From positions 40,990,723 to 41,054,722 of the forward strand of contig NC_079490.1 of assembly GCF_020520425.1 (NCBI RefSeq): 64,000 bases of DNA. The letters run 5' to 3'. Within the stretch, counting starts at the first letter, position 1; every line of letters begins with the position of its first letter. Positions 1 through 11,736 of this stretch are shown here, in pieces. The stretch is from Spinacia oleracea. Taxonomy: Eukaryota > Streptophyta > Magnoliopsida > Caryophyllales > Amaranthaceae. The position numbers and the translations under genes were made by a program. The notes under the pieces are model-generated. The model worked only from the letters and a program-made list of their open reading frames with translations. It was not told where the DNA came from and did no database searches.

Positions 1-195
1 TGGACTATCTACGGAGGGACGACACTTGGAGTCCTAAAGACTTGTTCTTGTTCGGTTCGGGCGCAGCTAGGGAGGGCACGCTACAAACTGTATGCATCTA
101 AATTATGCTATATGATTATGTGTATATAATATGTTTCCTGGCATTATGGTTTTTCCGCATGATTTATGTTTATTCATATGTATCATAACCTAACA
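1..195 (+). mobile_element. 3' end of a Copia-type LTR
   Basis: The sequence matches, in opposite orientation, the end of the complete LTR at 18034-19445. Both share the CGGAGGGACGACACTTGG block and the terminal CATAACCTAACA. The fragment ends in CA at 195 and no primer binding site follows, so it looks like the 3' LTR of an element lying left of the window, or a rearranged copy. Non-coding. Confidence 0.75.
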
Positions 196-754
196 ATTTA
201 GTGATAGGATTTTCCATGATCAATTGAGTAGTAGTTGCAAATGCTAGTTGATTGAATTAGATTGGAATGTATGATTTAGGTTTGGCAAGACATTGTGAGC
301 CTAGTTCATGCAAGTGAATGATAGCACCTATTATATGCTTGCTAATCTAGCTTAGGACTATGCGAGAGCTTTCCATAGGCTAGGTTGCTTCGCGTGCTCT
401 ATCCGAGAGGTGGCGAGTACGTCATTAGTTTTCATTCCCCTATTTGCTATGTCGTTGCATATTCATGAATGTCTTGACCTTGTTATTTCTTTGATTCGAT
501 TCCCATTGCCGATTCCCGAATCCTCTAGAATTTCTTTATTTGTTTGCATTTCTAGCTTAGATTAGATTAATTCAAAAACTTAAATTCCATTCGAACTAGC
601 TTGTGAACACATAGATTGAATAGTCAAGCATATCCATTCCTATGGGACGATCCCTATACTTGCCGCTATAGTCAATATAGCCGGTAGTTTAGGTGTTTTA
701 TAAATTTTGTTTGGTGAGGTGATTTTCTATTCAACGACGGAAAAACACCCTATC
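196..754 (+). mobile_element. Probable 3' part of a Gypsy-type LTR
   Basis: The block around 640-754 (a CCTATGGGACGATCC-type motif, CTTGCCGCTATA, ending CCCTATCA) resembles the end of Athila/Tat-group LTRs in layout. That is a resemblance from memory. No primer site or internal coding region follows, so it is a fragment. It is not similar to the Gypsy LTR at 2114-3450. Confidence 0.35.
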
Positions 755-1000
755 AAGCATATCACTCTAAAATTTCTTAGAGGCATTTGGGTTTCTTCCA
801 CTTAGCCGGATTAATTTCATCAACCAACTTAACATTGGAGATCATGCAAACTCTAGAAATTCCACAATTAAATTGATACACAACCCATAACAAATTATTT
901 CACTCTGCACTCCTTTCATTACTCTCAACTCTTCTCAGTTCTTCTACAGTAAATCTCCCTCTTCTCTTTCTCCTCCTTTCTTCTTCTTTCTCGCTATCTA
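755..1000 (+). other. Region upstream of the LINE ORF1 remnant
   Basis: A stretch without a gene. It ends in a CT-rich tract (about 940-995) just before the first ATG of the LINE remnant and could be that element's 5' untranslated region. Nothing else is recognisable. Confidence 0.3.
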
Positions 1001-2113
1001 AATGGTAGAATCATCCAGAAAATCAGTGGGTTACTCGCATATGGGTTTGAAAATTAGAGCTAGATAGAAAAATCAATCCGCTTAAGACATAAGGTATTTT
1101 AGGTGTGTTGTTGGAAAATTCTGTGATTTTCGCCAGTTTAAAATCGAACATGCTCAGTAATGGGTAGATAATATTTAGATAATGAATGGTCCGATTAAGG
1201 TAGAGAAAGCTGGCAGACTCTTCTTCTTCTTCTACGATCATGTAGATGACTATGACAATCTTATGGCTTTAGAATTTGCATGTCTGAATGAGGCTCTTTT
1301 AATCTTCCAATCCTGGGTATCTGGTGCTTCGATTGATTGTTTTGGGTTTGAAGAAGCAGTTCTCTAGGTTAGAGTCGAAGAATGTCGATAGCAGCGAATA
1401 AATTCCAAGTAGCTAAATGAGCGTTGGAGAAAATTGGAAGATTGTTTCAGTTCGATCAACAGTCATCACAGGATGGTCCAAAGGAATTTCTCAGAGCCAA
1501 AATGGCAATTCCATTCAACAAGTCGCGGATTCCTGGTTTTTTTTTTATGAAGTGAAACCTAATCTATTCAAATTAGTATTCCTTAGATATGATCGCATGT
1601 TCCAATTCTGCAAGAAATGTGGTAAGTTGGATCGTATCATTGCGATTTGTGGAGGAGATGACAACTTCATGGTGGACAGACCTGCTCAACCGCTCTTCAC
1701 CAACAAAATGAGAGGTCTGAAGAATATAGAGAAAATCAGAAAAATGAGGGTGCATCTGTTCATGTACCCCACCCTCCCCCGCCATCAGATTATGAGTTTG
1801 ACTCAGATTCCCCTTCAGACGACTCTAAAGAGGATGGTAACGGGGCTCCTCCACCAAATATTGAACAAGGGGAACCCTCAAGGAAGAGGAAAAGGGGGAG
1901 TGAGTCTTCATCAAAATCTCTCTCATCTTCCTCGTCATCATCGTCGTACACTCCGACATGTCCTACAAATTCCAGTACCGGCGAGGTCGAGTCTCTCCGG
2001 GAAAAAAGAGGTCTTGACCGCCTGAAAAATATTTACATTCCAGCTCAACAACATCAAGCTATGTGGCAAAGCATTCACAACATAGGTGAAGGAAAATTGG
2101 TAGTTCTCCCCCG
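1001..2113 (+). pseudogene. LINE (plant L1 type) ORF1 remnant: DUF4283-like plus zinc knuckle
   Basis: A broken ORF1 of a plant non-LTR retrotransposon, whose product would bind the element RNA. Frame breaks and stops divide it into pieces at about 1001-1070, 1182-1367 and 1417-2025. The 1182-1367 piece has the DUF4283 pattern with an FxFYDxxD stretch. The 1417 piece continues with a FLRYDRM segment and a degenerate CCHC knuckle, FCKKCGKLDRIIAIC, whose His is lost. A Ser/acidic tail follows, as is usual in this protein. The remnant stops at 2113, where a minus-strand Gypsy LTR begins. The usual endonuclease region of ORF2 is absent here. The dead ORF2 at 19446 may belong to the same original LINE, but that is unproven. 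Confidence 0.65.
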
Positions 2114-3450
2114 TGACAGGCTAAAGTCGTATCACCTAATCAAAGATAAACCTAAGTCCACTAACAAGATAGTAAGGGAAGTAGGGATCGTGTCCACAGG
2201 GAAACAGGCGTTCTTTCTGTTACTAAAACTAAGGTTTAAACTATTGGAAACAAGAAAGTTGGTTGATTTGTAAATGAAAACTACAACAATAATTAAACAA
2301 AGAGGAATTCAGATATTAAAAGGTCTAGGGCATAGGTTCACCAATGAACAACAATCCAGGATGATAAACAATCAATAATAATCAATAAAGCAGTTAATTA
2401 GACTAGCATGCTCTTTCGAATCGATACTAATCATAGACTTAGAATTAACGGGCTCTCACTACGTATTAATCCCAGTTCTACCTATTGACACAAGCCTAAA
2501 CATCGAATTGCATCTCTCGAATCTTAACTTGATATTGCTATACTAATACAATTAGACCTGCGCAAATCTAATTGCATAGTAAATGAAACCAATCAATAGG
2601 AATTAACCACAATACCAACAATCAACATTCAATCATCCCTTCATATTAATTGATGGATTCCCAAAACCCTAGAGTATAAACTACTCACACATATTTAATT
2701 TAAACAAAGCAAACATGATTAATGAAAACATAATTAAAATTGAATAACGAAGGAAAGAAATAAGAAATACCAAATTGAAGAACAAATGATGAAATTTAAA
2801 GTTTGAAACTTGAATTGAATAATAAAAGTAATTAACAAATGTTTAGAGAGAGAATAAAAACTAAGCAATAAACTAAGGTACTAGAAAATAAGATGTCTAA
2901 GGGCTATATTTATAGTCTTGCCCAAAAGTAGAAGAAAAAACCGGAAACATAAGCTAAAAACCGCGCCCAGGTGTTGCCGTCGCCCGATCGGGCAATGCGC
3001 CGCCCGATCGCGCAATCTGCTCGTCAAACTGCACGATAACATATCTTAAAAACACCATATATCCTTCGTTATAAGTCGGAATTAGGCGAGTGACCACTTG
3101 TTAGAAAGCTCTTGAAGTCTAGAATCCATCCCAATTTGGATCGCTGCATTGCGTAACTTGAGTTATGATTAAAATAGTGGACGAGATTCAGTTTTCTACT
3201 TCTTTCACTATTCTCTTTGCTTGAAAATTTTTCCAACTTAATGTTTGCGCTCTCGTAAGTACATAATCTCTTGTATTGATTAAAATGAGTAAGAAATGCA
3301 CAAAAATATGCTAATTCCTACAATGATGAACCTGAAACTACAAACACACTACAAGGAGCACATTAGTACTAAAAATCGCTCCGAATAGCTCATTTGAGAT
3401 CAAAAAGTACTAAGGGACGGGGGTAAAAACACTATAAAATATGAACATAT
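2114..3450 (-). mobile_element. Gypsy (Athila/Tat-like) 3' LTR, minus strand
   Basis: Read on the minus strand, a G-rich polypurine tract (AGCTTGGGGGAG, about 3451-3470) leads into sequence starting near TAATATGTTCATATTTTATA. It ends near 2114 with CGACTTTAGCCTGTCA, preceded by a CCCTGTGGACACGATCCC block. This is the usual order for Athila/Tat LTRs. It interrupts the LINE ORF1 remnant. No partner LTR is in the window. Around 2975-3010 lies a short inverted CGCCCGATCGGGC-type motif. Confidence 0.55.
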
Positions 3451-4860
3451 TAAACTCCCCCAAGCTAGATCTTTGCTTGTCCCTAAGCAAAGAAATCATC
3501 GATGAATACATAAATCAACTTCACCCCAAACACATCTTAAAACAATGGATACGATTCAAGGTAAAATTCAACAAGCATGCATCAATGTCAACCAATCAAA
3601 TGTATTCGACCATAAATCCTCCCTATCAATCGTCACACAGAGAAAACCACTAGTGCACAATGGAATTCAAGACTAGTGCTCACACACTCTTCACTCATTT
3701 ATGTGGCGGGTAAAAGATGTACTCGTTCGCTCTCCTCCCAATATGTATGTGAACAATGCCCTCCCAAACTCACAACACTCGTGTGTTTAAAAGAACATGC
3801 ACTCAACCTAATAGTCGACTCGGAATATGTCATGTCATAACTTGCATTGATAAACAACTACTTTCACATTAATATGACTCTATGCACAAAGGTCGGAAGG
3901 TCTTCAAAGTTTTTAATGTTAGGCTTAGGTAAGGGTGCGGTAAATTTGGGTAAAATGTGAGCTTAAAGCCTTGGCTTTGGGGAGCATAAATCCTAGCAAA
4001 ACCCATGACCAATCACAAGAGATGACCACAACTCTCCCACTCAGCACATGATGAAACAACAAACAAACTACACCATGCTTTCTTGCCTTCTTTCACAATT
4101 ATAATCAATCACTCATAAAGATAAGAAATTACAATACTTGAGTGAATTCATGCTTTGAAATTTTTCGAGCATAATGAAATTTTCTTTTCTTTTCTTGCTC
4201 GAATTCTTTCTCTCTTTTTTTTTCTTTTTTCTTTTTGGAGGCCTTCACATTTTCCATCCTTCTCATCTCTTTCACTCTTCATTTTTTTTTCTTTTCAAAC
4301 AACATACAAGATAAGAAGAATTCTCTTATTTCCTTTTTTCAACACCCAATTTGTGCTCAAAATGTAACACACTACAACTCCCTCACCTCACCTCACTTAC
4401 TATTAGCTCCCCCAAGCTAGGCTTGGGACTAGTAACCAATGGGGATTTCATGGGCTTGTAATATGGCTAGTCACCGAATAAAGGGGCACAAGCAACAACA
4501 TGGGCAGAAAAGAGGGAACAAATGTATCTAATTTCATCTGAAGGCTACCTAAATAGAAAAACGCCTTCGTCCTCCTCAATGTGCATGTATACGAGTCATA
4601 AAACATTACTAACAGTTGCAAATCAATACTCAAAAATCAATGAAACACCAGGAAGCTATCACACATTCCTAACCAAATCAACTAGCCAAGCACCAAGTTT
4701 ACAAATAGTTGGTCAAAGTTGACTCATGCAAAGGCACCAAAATAGTCGAATATTAAATCATGGCCAACATATCAACAATGCTCGTCATCAAAAACCAAGA
4801 ATCAAAACATTTCAATCAAGGGGCACAGGACTATCAATTTTCCACGACATAAAAGGACTC
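3451..4860 (-). mobile_element. Internal 3' non-coding part of the Gypsy element
   Basis: The polypurine tract is next to the LTR, and a second CCCCCAAGCTAGGCTTGGGAC motif lies near 4408-4430. The rest is AT-rich with a long CT tract at 4190-4300. I find no gag or pol similarity. The right boundary with the Copia leader is only approximate. Confidence 0.4.
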
Positions 4861-5467
4861 CTTACTTATATCATTGAGTTTCACCAAAACTAACATGTAC
4901 TCACAATTATTTGTGTACCTTACCCCTTTAGGATCAATAAGTAACACCTCGCTGAGCGTAAAACTATTACTATATTGATGTAAAGGTTATCCAAGTAAGT
5001 GTTATTTTGGCATGGCACCTTTTAACTCAATTTTTAAGTTTGGTACTTAAGGCTCTTACTATGTTGGTTAGATTTTAAGTGAACTAAAATCCTTAATCAT
5101 GCAACATAATCAAGCCATAATCTCATGCATAATTAAAACATATTTAAAGCAATAAATAACTTAAAGCATGCATAAGATAAATGTGATCTAGTATGACCCG
5201 ACTTCATCTTGAAGCTTCAACTTCAAAGTCCGTCTTGAAAATGGATTGGAAACTCCATCTTGAATTTCACCATGGGAGGCGCCATTTTCTTCAAATAGGA
5301 TAAGCTATAATTAAACTAATTACAACTATTTGATGGTACGCAGACCATATTTGAATTGAAAAACAAACTTTGGTGCATTAGACCAATTACATTCAAATTA
5401 ATGGTACGCATACCATATTTTCTATCCTATTTGGGCCATACTAGTCACTTGCAATAACCTGCAAAAC
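4861..5467 (-). mobile_element. Leader or degenerate gag region of the interrupted Copia element
   Basis: AT-rich non-coding sequence left of the nested insertion. It contains an imperfect repeat of ATGGTACGCAGACCATAT (about 5330-5350 and 5400-5418). If the 5473-16238 insertion is removed, it becomes continuous with 16244-18033, which leads into a Copia primer binding site and LTR. No ORF of note. Confidence 0.4.
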
Positions 5468-5472
5468 AGTAC

Positions 5473-6983
5473 TCTGAGGGGGTCGAAAAAGCACGAGGCT
5501 AATGCGTGACCTCGTCCCTCGTGGGTGTGACGATTCTTTTTATTCAATCAAGTGTAATTGGATTTCCTGTGAGTTTACACCCAATTGACTAGTAATATAG
5601 GAGTCACCATTCAGTTTTTAACGACAATGAGAAAAACTATCAAAACCCGGTTATCGTGACATAAAGGGAGTGCAATTATGTTTGACCACGACGGCCGTAG
5701 GTTCCCTTGTGATCCCTGGTGGTGGGGATCGCTCAACATACACCCGCAGGGTAGAGATTGAGGGTTCGGGGGACTGTAACTACCGAGAGGAGTACTCGCT
5801 CGTCGATAACTCCAGAGGCAGGATATCCTTACTAGCTCAGCATAAATAATTGAAGGGACATGCGTTATCTATTACACTAATCTGAGTTGATTTTAGCAAT
5901 ATGCAACATATAATACTAGATCGATCGCGATTATCTGATTTAAATAGCATTAAGGGACCTAGCATGATAATCCAATTTCCCAAAAATATTATATTTGTTA
6001 GGCGTGGTAGAACAATCAGATTTAGTTAGTTTAACAGTTCATAAAAAGGGCGAGGAAAGCAATTAAACCATGGAAAAGGGACACATTACGACGCACCCTT
6101 GAGAGGTGCGTCACGGTTCTCAGAAAACTAACCACTTTGACTTTGCTATTTCTCCTTTTTATTTAACGAATCTCAAATTATGGGACATGATACGTTCTGT
6201 TCGATTTATGGATCGATTGCGACAGAACGTGTGGACAATTTCGCAGCGTGAGGCTTAGGCTAGGGGTTGGAGTCAATACTCAGAATATGAATTGTGTGTT
6301 GTGTTTCACGTCGAACTTGGGCTATATTTATAGAAAAGAGTTTGTGGAAAGATAGAATTGTAGAACTCTAATCCTCGAGGAATTAGGGAAAAATACGTCC
6401 CACGTATTTTCAGCGCCCAAGGCTGGGCGTCAAAGATTTCGGCGCCCAGCTCTGGGCGTTGAAAATAGGACCCGTGCAATTTCAGCGCCCAGGTCTGGGC
6501 GTTGAAATTGATGTTTATGTTATTTTCTTAGTCAGATTCGGATTCCTGAAATCCGTAGTGTTTGAGACTTAATCGAGTCTTTTAGTGCGTATCAATTTCA
6601 TGACGGAATGCGTCTGGGCCCGTTACGAACTCTAAGCTCGTTAGGATTTTAATTAATACGTAACTCTTATTTCCGAATCATATTAGGAATAGGATTCTCG
6701 CAGTTTTCTATCTCATTTAGGATTTATGTTGGAGTGCAACACCTAATTCTGACAGGTTTCTATCTTTTATGACTTGCCACTTTTAGAAGCTACCCTTTAC
6801 GGCAGTTACTATTTTTAGCAGGTTTCCATAAATAGCAGGTTTCTATAAATAACAGGTTTCGGGTGAAATGAAAAGGGGTAATGAGATTCGTTATTTTATA
6901 GGAGATGCGTTGTCAAGTGGAGATTTACGTTTTCATCATCGAACCTTCCCTTTCGGCAATGGGGACAAAAGTAGGTGTCTACA
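5473..6983 (-). repeat. 3' LTR of the large non-autonomous element (left copy)
   Basis: Starts TCTGAGGGGGTCG (TG is mutated to TC) and ends GGTGTCTACA. It matches 14735-16238 almost base for base. It contains strong perfect hairpins: GACGCACC with its complement at 6090-6112, ACGTTCTGT/ACAGAACGT enclosing a second TCGAT/ATCGA hairpin at 6192-6230, and AAAATACGT/ACGTATTTT at 6390-6410. Three CGCCCAG...CTGGGCG hairpins follow at about 6411-6510. Confidence 0.9.
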
Positions 6984-7002
6984 GTTAGCCCCCACTTTGA
7001 CT
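6984..7002 (-). other. Polypurine tract
   Basis: The reverse complement reads CAAAGTGGGGGCTAAC directly upstream of the minus-strand 3' LTR. This is the purine run expected for plus-strand priming, and it sets the element's orientation. Confidence 0.75.
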
Positions 7003-7424
7003 GAGTCTTGGAGTAAGACGATGGTCAAAGTATTAGACGGAGTGCGTCACACAAGCCATGGTGACCTGTTTTGGCGAGGGTCTCACGAGCCCCCGAGTGA
7101 TAACATTTGACTTAAGGGTCATCACTTGAAGTGTCGACATATCCCTCACGTGTCATTGGGATTTGTCAACGGATAGTGTAGAAACTTCCTCACTTTGTCA
7201 TTGGAAGGATCTAAAGGTGCGTAGAAACTCCCTCACTTTGTCATTGGGAGTAGCTACAGATGTTTTCGAAATCAAAGCTGTAAAGTGTAATTGGGCCTGG
7301 CTAAGCCCAATCACGAGGTAAAAATGTTTTTAAAGATTCTCATTTTCAAGGCTAGTTAAACGAGAAAACCCCCTTGTTTTTATGGGACGTAAAACGAAGG
7401 AAAATCCAGCACATCGTTCTTTTT

Positions 7425-7712
7425 TGGAAAAAACGGAAAACCAATCTTTTAAATTTTGGAAAAAAGGGAAAACTACTCACATCGCTTTTTTGGAAAAAAC
7501 GGAAAACCAAAAGCTACTCACATCGCTCTTTTTTGAAAAAACGGAAAACCAAAAGCTACTCACATCGTTTTTTGGGAAAAACGGAAAACCAAAGGCTACT
7601 CACATCGTTTTTGGGAAAAACGGAAAACTAAAGGCTACTCACATCGTTTTTGGGAAAAAACGGAAAACCAAAGGCTACTCACATCGTTTTTGGGAAAAAC
7701 GGAAAACCAAAG
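7425..7712. repeat. Tandem repeat, about 46 bp x 6
   Basis: Units of the form GGAAAACCAAAGGCTACTCA followed by CATCGTTTTTGGGAAAAAC run head to tail, with small length changes in the A and T runs. This creates repetitive open frames that are not genes. Tandem arrays of this kind are common in the non-coding part of large plant LTR elements. Confidence 0.85.
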
Positions 7713-7739
7713 AAAGTTATCGCTGCAGCGACTAAGGAC

Positions 7740-8104
7740 CTGCGCGGTTAGTGACGCAGACCCCGCCGGCTAAAGATGGCGAGCCTGTCCGCTAAGGGTG
7801 GACACCCCGTCCGATAGAAGTGGACGAATCTGTTTTGGAATTTGTTTGTGTTTATTTTTTGAAAATAAGGACCTACGTGGTTTGCGTCGTAGACCCCGCC
7901 GGCTGAAGATGGCGAGCCTATTTCATTTTGTTTTTGAAGATTCTATTTTTCGAAAATTGAGGACCTGCGCGGCTAGTGACGCAGACCCCGCCCGCTGCGG
8001 GTGGGCGAGCCCTGTCCGCTGAGGGTGGACGCCCCTGAATTCGTGTTTTCAATTTGGGACTCGCGTGGTTCGTGGCGCGATCTTGCCCTATTGAGGTGGG
8101 CAAG
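7740..8104. repeat. Array of short hairpins with co-varying stems
   Basis: A repeating block of about 120 bp contains alternating hairpins of two loop types. Type 1 (loop like YGGYTNGTGN) has arms CTGCG/CGCAG at 7740-7759, CTACG/CGTAG at 7873-7892, CTGCG/CGCAG at 7965-7984 and TCGCG/CGCGA at 8061-8080. Type 2 (loop like GCTNAGGGT) has arms CGCC/GGCG at 7764-7781 and 7897-7914, TGTCC/GGACA at 7786-7804, CGTCC/GGACG at 7808-7826, CGCCC/GGGCG at 7989-8007, GTCC/GGAC at 8014-8030 and CTTGCCC/GGGCAAG at 8082-8104. The loops are alike while both arms change together. Confidence 0.7.
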
Positions 8105-8726
8105 TCCCTATTTCATTTGTTCTTGTGATTTCTTTGAGAATTTCTTTTCTTATTCATTCTCGCAGGAGCGAATTCTTTCGAGGGATGCTCGAATTTAGTT
8201 GCAACCTGAATGTGGGTTGACAGCGTGCTTAAACGGACCATTGTCTTGTGGTCTCTTCTTTCGTGGTTTTGAGCTAGTCTTTTCGGCTCAATTCTGCCAC
8301 TACCTGTGTCCTTGATTAGGGGACTATGTATAAATATCAACGGCGACCTTTGTCTCGAGGTCGTAAACTGGTTTTATTTTTTTGAGACATCCAAACACGG
8401 GACTTCGTACAGCGTAGTCTGGGAATATTGTTTTAACTTTTCATACTCTCTTTTGAAATATATATTTTCTTTCGAGCCCTCAAGCATTCGTGCTTGACGG
8501 TCATTTCTTGTCAAAGGGGTTCCTTGGGGATACGCAATTTGTGATGTCCTTGATCATGTTTGGGATTGTACTCGTAAGTGCGAGCGACCTTTATAGTGGT
8601 ATGCTATTTTGACGAAGTCGTGAGGTGCGACTTTCAGTAAAGAAATCGGCAATTTTCAAGTCGAATGAACATGGCAGGGCCCTATAGAAGTCAGAGCTGG
8701 TTTTTTTTTGGGTCTGGGATCATTTT

Positions 8727-8785
8727 CGGCGCCCCTGCCTGGGCGTTAAAGATTTCGGCGCCCAACGCTGGGCGCTGAAAATGAT
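8727..8785. repeat. Paired CGCCC...GGGCG hairpin motif, copy 1
   Basis: Two adjacent imperfect palindromes of the form TTCGGCGCCC-n-GGGCGTTAAAGA and TTCGGCGCCC-n-GGGCGCTGAAAA. They are the same dyad type as those in the LTRs (6411-6510 and 15669-15768). Confidence 0.7.
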
Positions 8786-9631
8786 TTCTAGGGAGGTTTC
8801 TTGATGACACAGTTGGCCTCTTGTTCATTCGTTGAAGGGACCGCTCTTGTTGTTGTATATTTTTCCTTTTGAACGCGTTCGTGAATGTTTGATACTTAGA
8901 ATGATGATATGTATGTGCGAACGAGCGTTCATAGAATGGCCGTTGTGTGCGGTCCATTAATCAGTTTGCTTGAATCATTTTTTTTTTTTGAGCAATGACT
9001 GATTTTGAATAGTTTGCTTAGAAGCTTGATAGGGTTCAGGCCCATTCATGAAGTGGGCCCAAACATCGTGCCCTTTCGATTGTTCAAACATTTGCTTCGA
9101 GATTTTTTATTTCGCTATGGTTGTTTCGTAGCTTGGAGCCCCCAAGTATGCATGTTGGGATGCTTCCTTTTGGCGTACGATTTTTGTAGGTTCTTTCGAG
9201 AAAGATGCCTTGGGGTTCCGCTCGTGTAGGTGCGAGCTATCCCTTTTAATCCTTAATGTAGAAGTCGTGTGGCTTGCATTTTGAATTTGGGCGATAAATA
9301 GTCTTTGCCTCTTTTACATATGCTCTTGGTCGTGCCTACATTAGTGCAATATGCCTTACTCTTTTTTTTTAGACTTGTACCGTGGGATGGTTGAACTTAT
9401 GGTGCGACGTAGGCTTGTGTGGCCTAACCGCATGTATTAGAACATTTCTCCAGGTGTTGGGATATCATTATTATTTTTTGCATTGGAGTATTTCATCATG
9501 CCTCGTTTAGGTGCTCGAACAAGTGTAGCACCCTCTGCGTGGGCGTGCACGGCTTATTACTTCGTTCGATGCGAGGATTCATAGATGTTCCTTTTCTTGT
9601 TTATCCTCGACAGCCTTTGCCTGGAGTTGAT

Positions 9632-9692
9632 TTTCAGCGCCCAGAGCTGGGCGTTGGAATCTCTGGCGCCTGGTCCTGGGCGTTGAAAGTGC
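9632..9692. repeat. Paired CGCCC...GGGCG hairpin motif, copy 2
   Basis: TTTTCAGCGCCCAG/CTGGGCGTTG is followed by a second GGCGCC...GGGCGTTGAAA palindrome, then a GCGCCC tail. Flanking sequence is unlike the other copies. Confidence 0.7.
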
Positions 9693-10926
9693 GCCCTAGG
9701 CAGGACTTTCGTTTTTGCTTTGGAACGACGTAGACTGTGTAACGGGTGCTTATAGGGTGAGCGTTATGTGCAGTAGTTTGATCGGAGTTTTGGTGACTCG
9801 CGATTTTAAGTTACCCTTGTTAGTGGGGTGACTTTATATCTTCTAAGTAGTGCTTAGAATTTGGGAGGGGTTGTAGCCATTCTAAGGTTCGTTTTACACG
9901 ATTAAAGCTTAGGATTGTGCCCCTATGATATATGTATAGCATTAGCGTCGAGAATTTGCGATGAAATCGTCATTTCGAGCATTTTTAAAGTGTTTTTCTC
10001 AAGCCTCCAACTGTAGCTACGGGATTGGCTTGGTGCTATAATGCCTTGCATACGTTTTTGTGCATTCATGGTGACATGGATCATGAATAGTTTGAACCAG
10101 ACTCGTTTAGTGCGAGGTACGTTCGAGTAGTGATCTGCTATTTCTCTTGTAAATGTCGTATTGTGCGACATTGCCATGGTCAAGGTAATCACATGTTGAA
10201 GTGTGCCTTGACCAAAAGCTAGGTGCCTTTCTTTACCCATAATCATATTTAGAAATATCTTTGACTCACTTGCAAAACGCATACTTAGCTTAAACCAACG
10301 ACACTCTATTATGTTTGAAGAAGTCTTTTGAAAATTATTTGAAATCCGAGTCCTACTGTGTACATTTCGAGGTGTCCTAAGTAGGTTGACTTATAGAAGG
10401 GTTCGTACAGGATTACATGAGTGAATCAAAATACTGTTACGATTTTTGAAATGTTGTCTAAGGATTTGCTGGAAGCCAGGGTGCATGCGTTAAGATATAC
10501 TTGTGCCCGTTTGGCATATGCTTTAGGCTTTTAGGGCCATCTTTTCCAGAATTGCGGGAATATAAACCGTTTTCAAATTGACTTAGATTTACTTGGTGTT
10601 TGTCTGTACAAAAGGTCAAGGTATACTTAGTTCTTTCCCTAGCTCTTTTCATTTCAATTTTTTAGTCCCCAGTTGCTGTTATGTCTTCCCATTAATGATG
10701 CTTTCAGATTTCGATTTTTAGATGCCCGTGTCATATGTCTGAGTAGGGTGAGCCTTGGTTAAGTGCGAAGTCCTATTGACAATAGAATATTTTTTTTTCG
10801 AAGGAGATTCGCAAGCATTTGAATTACCATGAACGGGTGCCCTGAGTTCGAAGGAATGATGGGGCAATGCCGTAGAACAATCTTCTTTATTGCAAGCTTA
10901 CTGCCTTTACTATTTATTGGCGATTA

Positions 10927-11003
10927 TGACTGTGTCTAGTGGTGAAAGAAGGTCTTTAAGTGAGCGACTATGTCTAGTGGTGAAAGAAAGTCTTTAAGTG
11001 AGT
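10927..11003. repeat. Tandem duplication, 37-38 bp x 2
   Basis: The unit contains TGTCTAGTGGTGAAAGAA followed by GTCTTTAAGTGAG, present twice with one internal G/A difference. It lies in the non-coding body of the large LTR element. Confidence 0.85.
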
Positions 11004-11669
11004 TAGTTCGCTTTAGGGAGGGTCAAGTTGAGTACTTTAGAGGTCATGGACGCTTGCGCTAGCCCCCATTGAAGCAAAGCGATCTTCTGAGTCTTGGCTA
11101 AGTGCCTAGGAGTGTGAGTGCTCCTTCTGGCAAGGGTACGTGCCCTTATTATTTTTCGATGTGTGCTCATTTTGGCATCTTGATGACTTGGATTCTTCTT
11201 CGTGCTTTCAATTTTTTCTTTCGACTTGGATTGCAAGTAATTAAATTTCAATAAGGACTTCTATTTTTATTCTTGTTTTTCTATAGGCTTTAATATTGGT
11301 TGGACCGAATCATGGATTGCCTACGTATCCGCCTTAAATAGATTTAATTTGGAATCAGGTCTTGCGTAGTTCTTAGCCTAGAAAATGGTTTCTTAGAATG
11401 CTGATTTTAAACAAGTACGTTCTGAGGTGGAACCGTAATGTTTGAAATAGGATGAGATAAGTGAAGTTCATTATTATTTTAATCTGCTGCTTTGCCGTAA
11501 GCCAAAATTTTGTTTTATTTTTTAAGTACATGTATTTTCTTTTCATGTGTTTTTTTTTTTTGGTACGTATACCTGAATACGTGTTGTACCCCTCCAAGTG
11601 TTCGTTATTTTTCCGTGCATGTGCGGATGAAATGACGAGCACTTCTGGAAAAAATTTGGCAAGCAGAGA

Positions 11670-11736
11670 GATTCAGCGCCCAGGCTGGGGCGCTAAAGAT
11701 TTCGGCGCCCAGCTGTGGGCGCTGAAAATTATTTCT
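11670..11736. repeat. Paired CGCCC...GGGCG hairpin motif, copy 3
   Basis: TTCAGCGCCCAG-GCTGGGGCGCTAAA and TTTCGGCGCCCAG-CTGTGGGCGCTGAAA stand side by side. The second is a near-perfect dyad of 13 bp per arm, the same pattern as in the LTR. Confidence 0.75.

Noticed and set aside
7374..7735. Repetitive frames of 85 and 117 codons; also considered as a CRISPR-like array
   Set aside because: The 46-bp units are direct tandem repeats without unique spacers, in a plant retroelement.
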